A DNA stretch of 64,000 bases from Helianthus annuus (Eukaryota; Streptophyta; Magnoliopsida; Asterales; Asteraceae). Under the pieces are notes generated by a model, which saw only the letters and a list, made by a program, of their open reading frames with translations, made no database searches and was not told the origin of the DNA. The translations under genes were made by a program, and so were the position numbers. The stretch is taken from the NCBI RefSeq assembly GCF_002127325.2, contig NC_035435.2, positions 115,493,671 to 115,557,670 on the forward strand, given 5' to 3'. Shown here piece after piece: positions 45,575-58,001 of the stretch; the first letter of the stretch is position 1; each line of letters begins with the position of its first letter.

Positions 45575-48500
45575 TGTAACACCTCGAAATTTTGTGTCCA
45601 ATAATGTATTGACACGTGTCTTGAGTTTACACGTGGCATTTAATATTAAATAGAGGACTAAAGTTGACAAACCTTGAAAGTATGTAAATTCGAGGGTTAT
45701 AAATGTCAAACAAGGGTAAGTATACTGTATAGTAACCCTAAACGATGCTCGTACCTTCAAACGAATAAATCATGGATCGTACGGAAGCGAAACGCGGAAG
45801 AAAGTGCGAGATTACAAGCTGCAGGGGGTTAACTGTGTCAATATGTTTAATTATACCTCTGAGTGACCCTTTGACGTACCCGAGGCTTTGTAACAGTAAA
45901 ATACGCTCACTAGAATGTACTATATAAATTTCACGAAGTTCCGTTTTAAAACGAGAAAGTTATGATCAAATTCGTATGAGAAGGGTTAAAAGCGTCAACA
46001 ATGAAAGTTAAAGCTTTCCGAATAATTAACAAACTAACCGGGGACTTAACAATGCGGGTAAATAACACGAGGCCCTTAGTTGTAAATAATCAAGGGCCAA
46101 ATCGCAAAGTTACCCCTTCAAACCCGAAAGGTCAGGTTATTAATTACCGAAGATTTCGTTATTAATTACAAAGATTTAGGCAATCATTTCAAAAGATTCA
46201 AAAATCCAGGAATTTAGACCTAACGCGGGCCGCGTAAAGGTCATGGGTAAGTTGATGCGGGCCACGAGCCTTCTGCAATTACGCGTTCTGATATGAGAAC
46301 TCAGGCGACCCGCGTACAAGGCTGCCTGATCTTTCATGCGGGCCGCGTGAACCACCCAGATGCAGAAACTTTGGACAGACTTGTTGTTTGAAGTTGTGAA
46401 CGATCAAGAGTGCAATAAGTGAAGCATGGGTGCCCCCTACTTGCCTCCTAGCATCAAGGGCCACCTGCTGAACATCCATACTCACTTGTAGCCTGAGTTG
46501 TAATGATCTAGAGGCCATTCTTTCACTATAAATAGGCCTACATTGTGCATAAGTTCACCACACCTCAAAACACATCTTCTGATCATTCCTGAAGCTCACA
46601 AGCTTTCTTCTAACATTCCTCAGTCATGCACAAGTCTCTGTAAGTATGCCAAACCTTCTATGGCCTTGTTTTTGCTTAGTTTAGCTTAAAAGTCAATCCA
46701 TCGTAACTAACGATTGACTTTATGATAAATCACGAATGGTCCAGTGAATTGTCGAATCAAAAGTAGTTATGTGTTGATAATTATGTGGGTAATAAACCTC
46801 TAAAAGGGTTCCCCCTGATCACCACTCTAACTAGTTCAAATGTCGAGTCAAACGTATACTTAAAAAGTCAACAGAAAGCCATTTTTGCGATTCTTGCATA
46901 ATCTGTAATGTAGGTGATATGTAACCTGTTTGAACACTCATAAAACATGATAATAAGTATACTAACTTGTCTAAGCTCGTTTGATTCGGCCATTTGCTAT
47001 ATTGACCCGGTTCGGAGCCGAATGTCGCAAAAGTTTGACTTTTGCTTTGACTTCAGTTCTGACCCGTTTTAGTGCAATGTAGATATGCCTTAGGACTCTC
47101 TTAGGACCAGGTCACGTGATGGTATCGCCCTCTGTGACCGGTTCGTTGTTTGTCCGACTCTTTTACGCATTTCCGTTAATTGCTTAAAAGTTGACCGTAA
47201 CGCCCTTTTCAAAATAAAACGAGTATTTCGGACACGTGAAGGGACCATAACCTTGCTTACTAAATTCTAAGCATGTCCCTAAAGTTTCACGCCAATCCGA
47301 GGTCTAGAATAGGAATTATGCTAAATAGCGCAATTAAAGGAAACTTTTGTAATAAACGGCGCAATTAGCATAACGCCTACCTAAACCAAGATTTCGACAC
47401 CAAACCTTTTACTCACTGTTGTAAAATAATATTTTGGGATTTTTAAAGATTTTTAATTAATTTTAACCTGCTCATAACCTGCGGTTATGGCTACGGTTCG
47501 GTAAATACCGAATATGCCCTTTTCGGCCAAAACTTTAGTTCTACATGGTCTTTTGACCCGATTCCAGTTGCTACTGATTTTAAATAATAAATAAAGTATT
47601 TTAGACTTTATAAACTGTTTGGGAAACTCAGATTTCCTGTAGAACTCTAAAACCTCTTTTAAAAGTCCTTAAAATGACCGAAAAACCCCTACGGGGCGTA
47701 TAATGAACTTAAACTCGTTACGGGCATATGGAAGGTATCCTACAGATACCACAACCTCTTTAAAGCATATTGACTTAGGAAACAAGTGTAGGACTCTTAC
47801 GGTTACCCGTTGCGCCTTTTGCGCGCGCGGTTCGGCTTATGTAACTAGTTTACATAAACTAGCCGATACGGGTCAAACCATATTATTTTGACCCCAAAAT
47901 CCAGAGTGTGAATATTAAACCCATATAAAACAAGTCTTCGAACTTGTTGGGTTAGAATCACATTCCATTCTCGGTTTTCGCCTTTCACGCGATTAAACCG
48001 TATCTATCCCTTGAAACTTACCGGTCTAGGCTACGGCTAATATAAAGACCCGTTAGGATTCTAATAGGTTATTTTAAAACCTTCGTTCCAGAATAGGAGC
48101 CCCAGTAAAAGATATCTGTGATTTAATCAATTAAGGACAATACTTGCAAAGGTAAATACTTTTAACTTATTTTCCGTATTACGGGCTTGGGTTACGGTAT
48201 ATATAAAATACCGCTTGATCGAGCATTAAATCTTCCATCGTTTGGTGGTTAATTGAATAATTTGATCGGCTCGTTTAAACAGTCTTGTTACTTAAAAGCC
48301 TTTGGGGGGTTAATGACCATGTCCCGGATATCCTAGGCATCATTTTATGAAATGGCCACGACCTCGACATCCGGGTGTAGGCGTACACCCAGCATTATGT
48401 CTATATTAATAAAAGACGTAACCGTTGGTTTACCCACCTCGGTTTTACGCAATGTGGTGTGTCTATTGATCTTTAACCCGGACTAGATCCGGGCTACTGA

Positions 48501-48968
48501 ACGCAAAAGGAACATGTAATTCGTTCACAAGATTATAATATTTAATAATTCTCCCAAGTTATAAAAGAGTTTGTGCCTTGTGCATTCAAATCAATTTTTA
48601 ATAAACATTTTACAAAAGTGTCGGTTGAATGTATTTACCAGTGTAAACTGACGTATTTTCCCAAAAAGATTAAGTGCAGATACTACACGTAATCGGCTGG
48701 CTATAGCTCCTTAGCATCCTAAAGAGTCTCGCAAGCTTTTGATGCCTTGTCTGTTGAACAATACTTTTTATTATTTTGATTCTCCTGTGGATACCATTCA
48801 ACTATTTGTGATACATACGATATTACAATCAATGGTTGGATTATATTTATCTTTATGCTTCCGCTGTGCATTCATATATTGTGTGGTTTGACCATATTGT
48901 TGCCAACTACGTCACGGTAATCCCCCACCGGGCCCACCGGTGATACACGTGGAAATCTGGGTGTGACA
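45575..48968 (+). mobile_element. Solo LTR in Tat integrase, same family as the 14-kb element
   Basis: Flanked by the perfect duplication CAATC (45570-45574 and 48969-48973). Starts TGTAACACCTCGAAATTTT and ends GGGTGTGACA. Its length, 3394 bp, and its colinear sequence (for example TAAATTCGAGGGTTATAAAT and the GCGGGCCGCG words) put it in the family of the LTRs at 24715 and 35378, but it is clearly more diverged and in the opposite orientation. TATA box at 46526-46536. It interrupts the integrase C-terminal region, and removal restores the frame. Confidence 0.92.
46526..46536 (+). promoter_or_regulatory. LTR TATA box
   Basis: CTATAAATAGG in the solo LTR. GCGGGCCGCG words at about 46222-46355 lie upstream, the same layout as in the full-length element. 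Confidence 0.6.
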
Positions 48969-49896
48969 CAATCAACGAGGCCAAGTACAAAACCAAACTT
49001 GAAAAGTACTACAATGCACGCGTCCGCATTTGTACCTTCAACCCGGGAGACTACGTCCTTCGCCACAATAAAGCATCTAACGCGGAACGACCAGGGAAAC
49101 TTGCCCCCAAGTGGGTAGGACACCTCATCCAAGAGGTCCTGGGCAAAGGCGCGTATAAACTACAAACATTAGAAGGCGAACCTATCGCATGCACATAGAA
49201 TGCACAATAGCTTCGACGCTGTTACATGTAAGCCATGTTTTTACATTTTCCATGTAACCTATCGGGCCGCAGGCCATTTGCAAATAAATAAATGAACGAC
49301 TCAATGCAATATTGTTTGTTTCCTTCTATTACAAATGCGTGTTCCACTTTGCGGTATCTGCAAAAACAGATTGGCAAAATCTTCATTCGCGATACCCACA
49401 CAAAGTGGTAACCACACACAAATATTGTAATAGGCCAGCAAAGGCAAAACGTTAAATGTCTATCCGGCTGGATACGCACATACGGTTTTTACAAAACCTA
49501 CACAATTCCTAAACCCTAACGGGATAAAAACAGGAATTGACTAATACTCATACGACAAAGGTATAGAGTATACTCAACTGCGCTTTACAGCCAGCAAAGT
49601 CATCCATATACGCGCTCACACAAAGAAAGTAAAAGATTTTTTTTACATACTTTGAGCCGCACATACTTGCATATCACCTAGATATGCAAAAGGCAAATTT
49701 AGACTTAATGCTACTCACAATAACATTAACTCATACATGTTCAAACATGCATGTAATAAAAAACACTTGTACAAATTGAACAAAATTATTAAACTTTATA
49801 TTCAAAAAATTTCTATACCTACGCGGTGCACAAGAGATTTACATAAAGTTTTCTAACATTTACATCGAGGAAACCAAAAAGGTCACGCAGGCCAAC

Positions 49897-52800
49897 CTAG
49901 TCCATCTTTGTACCGCTGGTACCCGCACCACCCTTGCCACTACCAGCGGTCTCTTCTTCCTCCTCTTCTTCTTCTTCTTCAAGATTAGCATACAACAAAC
50001 GAAGCCGGTCCACATAATCTTCCGCCTCCAAGCATTTATCAACTTCCTCAAGGGCAGAAATGGACAGGTCATACGCTTCAACAGCGGCAGCAAGACGCGC
50101 CTCAGTATCTATGCCATGAAACCCAGACCTCTCATCGGTAAATTTGCCTTGGGATAAGAGTTTCATATGGCTGATACATCGGTTATAACCAGCTTTAAAA
50201 CCAGCCTCCCGCGCGCGCTGCTTCAGCTCCTCTACAGCAGCTGCGTTCTCAGGTGCATCAAGGATGGCTCCAACAATCTGCAAAACACAAGCAAGAAGGT
50301 TAGCAAAGGCAAACCTAAACAATAACAAAGACACCGGGTACTTACGTGCCCGATACCGTGATCACGCATCCAATCGTGGTCCGCCTTAAGCTGATCAAAT
50401 GAAGAAACCAGGCTATCTCTAGCCTCGGCAGCCTCCCTTGCCCGCGCTTCAGCTTCGGCCGCGCGGGCAGTGACTTCCGCAAGAACGGTCACACGGTTCT
50501 GCACTTTAGCCTTTCAACAACAAGGAAAACACAAGTATACAAAGATAATCAATCATACTTGTGAAACAAAGACACAAATTCAAGAGCAAAAGCAACTCAT
50601 ACCTGGAGGCCCTCAACAGTCTTGTTTAAGTTGGTGCGGTCAGCATTTGCCTCTTCAAGAGCCTTGGCAGCGCGGACCCCCGCCTCCTTGACCTCTTTGG
50701 CAACCGCCTCAGCTGCGGCCTTCTCCTTGACCAAAGCATCATTTGCTGCCTTGACATTAGTCAGCTCCTGACGAACACGAAACAACTTTTCATTCTGTTT
50801 GGCCCAAGATTCTTTCCAACTCTTGCGCTCATTAGAAAGCGATTCTTTCCAACTCTTGCGCTCATCAGAAAGCAATTTGGCGAGAGTACGAACCTGTTTA
50901 AGGCCAGCAGTTGCAGCCCACTCCCCAGGCTGCTTATACTGCTCAAAGGCAGCCTTCTCCCTTTTGAGCTGCTCCGCACCCTCCCAAGCAGCTTTCACCA
51001 ACGCTTCAGCCTCAGCCCGCAAGCGAGCATTTTCCTCCTCCTTGCGTCCCAGCATCTTGTAGTCTTCCATAATGGCATTCGCCATTATGGAACTCCCAAC
51101 AAGCATGGATGAGAGTTGGTTGATTCGGTGCTCACGAGGCAGACCGCGGGCACGAAAGACCTCATACGGGGTGCCCAAACCACCTAGAATCTCCTTCCAC
51201 GCGGAGGGATCATTTGAAATATCATCCCCTTGCATAACATTCCAAGGGGGGCGATGAGAGTTCACACTCCGGTCTTCCGTATAGGTACAGTAGTAGAACT
51301 CCAATTCAGACTCCCCAGGCTGAATGGAGGGACCCTCCAAACCCGCACCCCCAGAGGCAGAACCGGAAGCCTTCTCAGCAGCAGGAGACTTTTGCTTTTC
51401 AGCATCAGCAAACTTAAGGTTCCCAAGATCCCCCAGAAAGATCAGATTATCAGAAGAATCCACCGTATCAAAGATTTGATCCGTGGTCTTCTTCCCAACA
51501 TCCTCTCCTTGCACAGAAGGCTCAGTAACCAATTTAACAGAAAGGTTTATTGTAAACCCTTTGTCCACCCCCGCATCCGCAGCCGCGTCATGCGTGGGGG
51601 AAGGAGGGGTATCAAACAAGGAGAAACCTTCATCTTGCGGTTCTGCGAACAAAGCAAAAATAACTATCAATTACAAGTTACAGAAACAACACTTGTAAGG
51701 TTATGATTCACTTACCAGCCGCAACCGCAGGCTTCGTCTGTGAGACAGCAGTTGTCCGTTTGGTTTGCAACCTCGGACGTTTTTTCTCACCAGCACCAGT
51801 AGCCTTCTCCTCCACTTTCCTCTTCCTCTTCTCACCAGCAGGCTTGGAACCCGCAGAGGATCTACCTGCAGCCGCATCACCACCTGGAACACCCAAACCC
51901 TCAAGGGTGTCAGACCCTACCACGTAATCGGTGTATCTGCGGAAACGAGAATAAGAGATACCTGCCGTGTGCGGCACCAAAGGAGGAAAAACTGTGGGTT
52001 CAGGCTTTTTCCTATGGCGACCCCGTACAGTTTTCTCCACCTGCTTCTTGGGAGCACCCTTCACTTCAAAATCTCACAAGGCCCCAAGATCACCTACGTT
52101 TAAATCATCAAGCAAACAAGTCAGCAAGACTATCTCCTTTATAAAGCGAATAAGGAAATAATCTACTATACCTTTGCCTTGCTGCAGGGGTGCCTTCATC
52201 GCATCGCGATCAGGGATGCGGAAGTTGTCGCGGATGGTCAAGTTAAAACCTTCTTCACCCTCCGCGCACGCAAGTGTCTCAACCTTGCCCTTAAAGTCCG
52301 GATCAAATATCCTCCACAGGGCAACATCCTCTGAGAATACACGTACAAATCAGTAACACAGAAAAGGAAGTAAGAAAACCGCACAATAAGAAAAGTACTT
52401 ACCACCACTTTTCTCCCGCACAACGGGCCTTGCCTTCCTACTCGACCTGGTCAACATCATCCGCAGCACCCACAACTGCGAGTTGTCTAGCTTCTTGAAC
52501 TCAATGGTCCACAACCTTGGGAACCAATCCACTATATCAGCCCTGGGAACATCAATGCTCTCCGCTAAGATCGTCTCGTTCACATTCCGAAAAGTCATCC
52601 TGGCAACGATCGCGGCAGCCTTAATGTAAAAGAATGTGGTTTTCCACTTCGTAATACCCTTGGGAGGGGTCATCAGCTTGGGCTACCATAACGCTGACGA
52701 AAAGAAAAGAAACCAGTATTCACTGTCAACTGGTAAAACCGTCGAAAGTTTTCAACGGTAATTTCCAGACCAAGATCACGAAAAGTGTACTCAAACTTTC

Positions 52801-53164
52801 GAATCCGAATCATCCCGAATGGGCTCAGCTGGGATATATGGATCTTGTAATACTGCAAAACCTCAGCAACAAAGACAGTCAATGGTAACCGAAGGTTACC
52901 ATCAACGAAGAAATCAGCCCACATGGTGACGTAACCGGCCGGAGCATCGGCACCGGTGTCACCTTCCTGTGGGTGGATAAACCCATACTCATGGGGCATC
53001 TGAATACTCGTCATCAGGGTATCAAACTGACCCTTCGACCACTTCAGCATTGGTAGGCCCCCGCCGGGGGTACCACCACCTTCTTCTTCCTCTTCCGCCG
53101 TCGCCGACGATGAAGGGTCTGGGTTTTCACCCTCAACATTATGAGGATTTGATGGTTCAGCCAT
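49897..53164 (-). pseudogene. Six-exon antisense gene of the Tat element (Transposase_28-like)
   Basis: On the strand opposite pol, exons with GT-AG borders can be traced: 53164-52403, 52330-52172, 52093-51716, 51642-50603, 50510-50346 and 50277-49897, with stop at 49897-49899. Phases agree at every junction if one base is missing at about 52680, so the ancestral product had about 961 residues. The N-terminal part (GFIHPQEG, FFVDGNLRLPLTVF, ISQLSPFGMIRI, RFYQLTVNTGFF) matches the putative gypsy-type transposon family known as Transposase_28. The centre is basic (GEKRKRKVEEK). Exons 4-6 are a long Ala/Glu/Lys-rich coiled coil with an 11-residue tandem duplication (ERKSWKES twice), ending in an acidic run. 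Lesions: the frameshift and one TGA at 52074-52076. Function unknown. Antisense extra ORFs are known in Tat elements. Confidence 0.85.
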
Positions 53165-53305
53165 TGTGATAACGAAGACAGAAACTCAGAAACCTCACCG
53201 AAATATCAAACAAGTTTATCGGAGAAGACGACGGAACCTCTTATCTCTCACCGGAAATTTTTTGAAATTTTGAACAAGTGAGGGGAAACCACAAACGGTT
53301 TCCCC

Positions 53306-53312
53306 TTATATA
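53306..53312 (-). promoter_or_regulatory. TATA box of the antisense gene
   Basis: TATATAA on the minus strand, 142 bp upstream of the antisense ATG at 53164, followed by a leader ending TCACAATGG. It indicates an independent promoter opposing pol transcription. Confidence 0.6.
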
Positions 53313-54970
53313 CCCATCGCAATTAATGCGAGACAGTAACCGAATCATCACGTTTGAAAAGAGCGAGTTATGCGACGCCACGTGTTCAGCGACGGTTACC
53401 ACGCGCGAGTGGCCGCCCACGCGCCTGACAAAAGAGACTTTTACACTCATGCTACAGTGCATTTATGACCTTGGGCAATGCAAATGTCTTTTCGTTTCAG
53501 CACATGCCAGGAAATCCTACCAACTTTCACCAACTCACACGTGCGTTCAGCCACGCATGCAACAAAAAAGCGACAATATTATCCAAATATAAGCGGCATG
53601 CGGTTTCCCTGGTATACCGCACCATAACCCATACCGCATGTCGTTTTTTACATACCCCTCAAAAAAGGCAAAAAATATATATCTCTACATTATGTAAAGG
53701 GGTATAACTAATATCCTCATATGCCCACGAGCACACGTGGAATATGTGGAGATGACACACACGAGCCCGCACAGGTGTGTCAGATACTCAGAACCAGCGT
53801 TGTTCTTTGGACTGCGAAAGCCGCTTCTCAGGAACAACAAAACCGCATCACCTTGAAGTTCTTCAAGCTTCAAATCCCTCGTGTCCGTTCACAACCGCAG
53901 AGGGTACGTAAACAACTTCTCGTTAGGGAAAAGGATAAGTATGATGAACGACCACACATCAGCAACCTTGACTCCTGATCCTTCAAGAGCCACATCCAAG
54001 TATAACACTCTTTTAAAGCGAGTCTTCTGTTATAAGCCGCAGACACTCATGAGTCACTGCGGTTACACATTAAGCTCCGCGATCGGTAGCTACGGAAGAG
54101 CCACAACTAAGTCATCACGCAGATGAACGAAGCTACTTCAAGGAAAACTGCTTCCCATTGAAGCGTGAAGGAAAGTGGCTACAGAACAAGTGCGGACTAG
54201 ATTCCCAATCATCTAAGTGGATCTCCTTGAGCAACAAGCCAAGGAACAGTCGTAACAAGTCTGCTTATGACTTTGTTTGCCCACTTATGAGCTGGATAGA
54301 ATAAACAATGGTGGGCACAGCCATGCCTATGACCATGTTTATTTGACCATTATCCAGATTCACATTGTTCGACCAAACATGGCCAACAATGACGCAAGTA
54401 CCCCACGTTGTTCGACCAAACATGGCCAACAATGCAAAGGAACGAGGCAACCGCAAAGGACGTGCGGTTACTTGAGAGCTAACTGGAAGAACATGAACAC
54501 CCCACAAAGTAGGGATCATCGTTGCATGTCCAGTTGCTGAACATAGAGCTTGAGCAAAGCACTTACAGCATTGCATCAGCTACCGCAGAGGTTACAACTA
54601 GAGTTGCAGTTACGTACATCTTCCGTCACCGGTCTCAAAGGTTGGTTCAAAACCCTGCCGACATCTTCAGTCACGATCTCAGAGGTTGGTTCGACACACC
54701 AACAGGTGGCACCCAACCCTGATGACATCAGAAAAAGGTAGACCATACTACCAGATCAAAACCCTAGGCTGAGAACTTCGCATCAGACGAAAATTGCTCA
54801 CCGGTACGGATGAGACGTCGCACGACTCTACCAGATCCCCAGCTTGATTTTCTAGAAGCAGGAGCCATCTGCATGGCCTAGAATCTTATCCAAACTACGA
54901 ACTACCTTCTAAACACCATAGTCCAGTACTCCTCCCACATGCAACTTGCATAAGGGAGCAACACTAGACT
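53313..54970. other. Tat spacer between the antisense gene and the 3' LTR
   Basis: No gene is supported. It holds a direct repeat of GTTCGACCAAACATGGCCAA (about 54367 and 54411) and a diverged repeat GTCTCAAAGGTTGGTTC / ATCTCAGAGGTTGGTTC (about 54632 and 54677). Upstream control of the antisense gene may lie here. Confidence 0.5.
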
Positions 54971-54989
54971 GGGGGGACTTGAAGGGGTA
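54971..54989 (+). other. Polypurine tract of the Tat element
   Basis: GGGGGGACTTGAAGGGGTA directly precedes the TGGTCCCAG start of the 3' LTR. Confidence 0.75.
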
Positions 54990-55144
54990 TGGTCCCAGAT
55001 CTCGCGTCAAGCACGACAGCGAGTGACCATTACCCTTATCAAAAACCCCCACCAGCAAGAACTTATCTGTGTCCGTGCGGGCACGCGCGAACACAGCTGT
55101 CGAATCCAATTTGTCAAGTGACAGGAATATAAAGATAGGCATAA

Positions 55145-55393
55145 GCGATGCGGCCTGGCACCGCATCCTATGAATATCTCCTTACCTTGTGTATGAAAAC
55201 AGGTGTACGCATAGCGATGCAGCCTAGCACCGCATCCTATGAACATTTTCGTCATGACAAGGAATCTGGACAACAGCAACAGTCAAACTAAGCGGTGATG
55301 CGGCCTAGCACAGCATCCCACAGTCTTTGCCAGAGTGGGAACGCAGAAACAACAGCGGTTACCACAGGCAGCGATGCTCGCGGCACCGCATCC
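55145..55393 (+). repeat. Palindromic GC-rich repeats in Tat U3
   Basis: Four copies of a unit of about 23 bp of form GATGCGGCCTAGCACCGCATC, at about 55145, 55214, 55296 and 55371. Each folds as GATGCGG...CCGCATC. They lie 200-450 bp upstream of the TATA box. Confidence 0.8.
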
Positions 55394-55590
55394 TGCCCAC
55401 AAGGCAAGTGGGACTGACACTACAGTGCAAGTGGCACCAATGACAGTCGCTTGTCAGCCCATACGTAAGCAACAGACTGACACCGCAGTAGGACGTGGCG
55501 TCATCTCCACAGCCGACAAGCCTGACACACCTGCATAAGGGCGGCGCGTCGTCAGTCTGTCAACTCAACCATCCTCCTTCACTCCTCGGC

Positions 55591-55597
55591 TATAAAT
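55591..55597 (+). promoter_or_regulatory. TATA box of the Tat LTR
   Basis: TATAAAT after CTCCTCGGC, in the expected place in the 3' LTR. Confidence 0.65.
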
Positions 55598-56638
55598 ACC
55601 AATCCCAAACCAGGTTTGAGGTATCGCTTCTCAACTCCCTCACAACTACTACTATCACACACGTTGCTTCTCAAGCAAATTACTGATTCTCACGCTGGAG
55701 AGTGGTAACAAGGAGCACCCCCACCCCTTCCTCCTTGTTACGAGTCACGGTGTGTTTTCCTTGTGCAGGAGACAACCCAGCTGACGGTCAAGCCACCGAT
55801 CCTCGGAAAGAAGGGATTAACCCTACTTGACGAGACCAGTGAATTAACCTCTCTTGGTTAACCACTGTTTCATCAATACTGAAATGATAAAAATGTGTGA
55901 AAAAAGAACTATATATTATTATAAATATCAAATTACTATTCATAAAAAAAGAAAGTGTATATATATATATATATATATATATTATAAAAATCAAACTATA
56001 TTCATACTCACTTTCCAATTATGTATAATATTAAATATTAAATATTAAGTTATAATATTAAATATATATATATATATGGTCAGGATTTAGGGAAACGGTG
56101 AAAAGTGTAAGAACAGTGAGAACGCTTATGGATCGTCAGATCAAAATAATCTATGGACTAGATTGGCCTAGTGGCGTTTTCGTAAATAACATCAATTTTA
56201 TTATGTGGACGCGCTTCATTAAGGGTAAAAAGGTCTTTAGACTTCTCTACACAAAACGCCAAACTCATGAATAAAACGCCATTAAATTCCCCGCCCTAGA
56301 ATACAATGCACACATTATCCTAATCTAAACGCCATTAGATATAAAACGCCAAACTTTGTTTTTAAACGATAAAGCAGAACAAACAGTAACTGAAACGACG
56401 AAACTTAATTACTAGCATTTATTATAATAAAATCCCGCCTAAAATACGCGCCAAAAAGATCCTATATAAACAACATCTCAGACCTTCCATTAAACACACC
56501 AAACCCAAAACGCCATATTTTACTATATTACATTCATCTTAGAAACACCAAAAAACCCAAACATCAAATATTCCAATCGACGTTTCTTTTAGACATTCAA
56601 CATCTCAGTCAAAACGCCAAAAAGTTAAAAAACAAAAA

Positions 56639-56977
56639 ATGGCAAACATCGTTTCTTGGATATTTAATATTGTTCTACGTGAAGTTTTGCCGAATAGATT
56701 GTTAGCTGAGGGGTGTAACTCAATAACATTTTGCTGCATTAGATGGACAAATCTTCAAGAAAGAGAGACTGATGACAGACAAATGTCATTTTCTGTGGTT
56801 TGTTCTTCATGAATATTTGAATGGCATAAGGAAACGGATGACACTGAAGAGTGGGATGAATATAAAGATGAACTTCAAACAAAAAACTCATGTCATTTTG
56901 TGTCTCCAAACATCCACAAAAAAACTACTTCAACAACAAAAAAACAAATGAATCATACAAATATTATTAAAAACTAA
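56639..56977 (+). pseudogene. Decayed ORF 1 in copy B, unknown family
   Basis: ATG at 56639; the frame is open to TAA 56975-56977 apart from one TGA at 56810-56812, a likely CGA deamination. About 112 codons. It begins MANIVSWIFNIVLREVLPNR, has a Cys pair (FCCIRW) and an acidic segment (TDDTEEWDEYKDEL). I do not recognise it. It sits about 560 bp from the left end. Confidence 0.4.
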
Positions 56978-57419
56978 AAAAAAAGTATAAAACAAGGTAC
57001 AAGAGAATTGAACAAAGTGCAATCTTTATCTAAATCCCATTAAAAATACAAAACGCCAAAGTCTCGAAAAGGTAACTACAAATGGTAACTACAAACAGTA
57101 AACTGAAAACGATAAACAGATGAAGCTGAACAAACAGTAACTATAAAACAGTAAGCGACAAAAACTTTATTACTAACATTTATTATATTAAAAGCCACTC
57201 CATGGCAAATTGAATTTATTTATCTTTTTAAAATGCCATAATTACCTGTTGAATTTATTTATCTTTTCAAAACGCCATAATTACATATCACTTTATAGAG
57301 TGCATCCTACATGCGCGGGAAAAAAACTCACTATAAAAGTAGAACATATAAAAACAACTTAAACACTCTACACGTTATCTAAAACGTCACGTATTGTCCA
57401 AAACGCCATAAAACTTAAA

Positions 57420-58001
57420 CAAATAGCCAAGGTTATTGCATGGAGGTTTGAAAGGTCGGAGAGACGTTTCATCCTAAAGTTCTCTGATAGGAGAAGGGTG
57501 AAGGTCAGGACAATCAAAGCCATACTTAGTATGGATAAAGGAGTTCAGAGGGATATTCTGACCCTTGGCGTTCCAATGGCCAACGATTATGAAAGAACTC
57601 GAACGGTAATAAGAAGATTTGAGAGAAAATTTCCAGCAGAAGATAATGATGATGATGAAATTGACGATACTCCTCTACCAGTAGTTAGCAGTTGGGTGGT
57701 GCATGAAGAAGCATGAACGATTGAAGTGACTTATCGACACAGGGTGAAATATTCATTGCCGATGGAGGAAATGTTGAAGACAGAGAGGCTATATCTCCTT
57801 GAACAACTCTGTGATTTAGCACCTTCGAACGATGCAAGATTCAGGGTTGCAATGATATTTAAGTATAGGCTGTGGCAAAGAAGAGACAAGATGATGACGT
57901 TATATGCCAATCTAAAATATGATGATGATGAATATGAAGAAAGTGAGGAACAAAGCGATGGGTACAACTCTGATGTAATCCCATACACAGACAACTATTA
58001 G
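57420..58001 (+). pseudogene. Decayed ORF 2 in copy B, unknown family
   Basis: One frame of about 190 codons to TAG 57999-58001 with a single in-frame TGA at 57714-57716. No clear start Met; the earliest ATG in frame is at 57531. It is basic first (SERRFILKFSDRRRVKVR), then helical and acidic. The end is DDDEYEESEEQSDGYNSD. The frame, codon pattern and charged low-complexity tail argue for a former protein. I do not recognise it, and it lacks RT, DDE or helicase motifs. Confidence 0.45.

Larger units (their letters stand above)
40544..49231 (+). pseudogene. Tat pol remnant (RNase H, second RNase H, integrase)
   Basis: Once the two solo LTRs and their duplicated targets are skipped, the frame runs through 40544-40849, 43963-45574 and 48974-49231. 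Blocks seen: EPLILYLSAADNAVGAVL (RNase H); LFTDGASNEDGAG (second RNase H, about 44138); an HHCC-type finger with CFNCQRHAP (about 44910); the integrase core with VAVDYFTKW, TDNGTNF and NGQVESINKS, keeping the D,D,E residues; then a C-terminal PGDYVLRHN block. In-frame stops lie at 44546-44548, 44861-44863, 44978-44980, 49196-49198 and 49208-49210. The last is TAG, preceding a natural-looking end at 49229-49231. Most stops are explicable by single C-to-T or G-to-A changes. Non-functional. Confidence 0.9.
40544..55875 (+). mobile_element. Tat-lineage Ty3/gypsy element, 5'-truncated, with nested solo LTRs
   Basis: Order: RNase H, second (archaeal-type) RNase H, integrase, long antisense gene, polypurine tract and 3' LTR. 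The dual RNase H and the absence of a chromodomain define the Tat lineage. Two solo LTRs interrupt the pol gene at 40850-43957 and 45575-48968. Everything upstream of RNase H (gag, protease, RT) is missing from the window. Confidence 0.9.
54990..55875 (+). repeat. 3' LTR of the Tat element
   Basis: 886 bp from TGGTCCC to TTTCATCA. Placed by the polypurine tract on the left and the TG...CA rule. The TATA box is at 55591-55597 and an R-U5 of about 250 bp follows. The 5' LTR is not in the window, so the right border is inferred. Confidence 0.7.

Noticed and set aside
53278..54741. Several plus- and minus-strand frames of 60-104 codons in the Tat spacer
   Set aside because: No motif, no consistent phase between them, and they overlap direct repeats. 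Treated as spacer.
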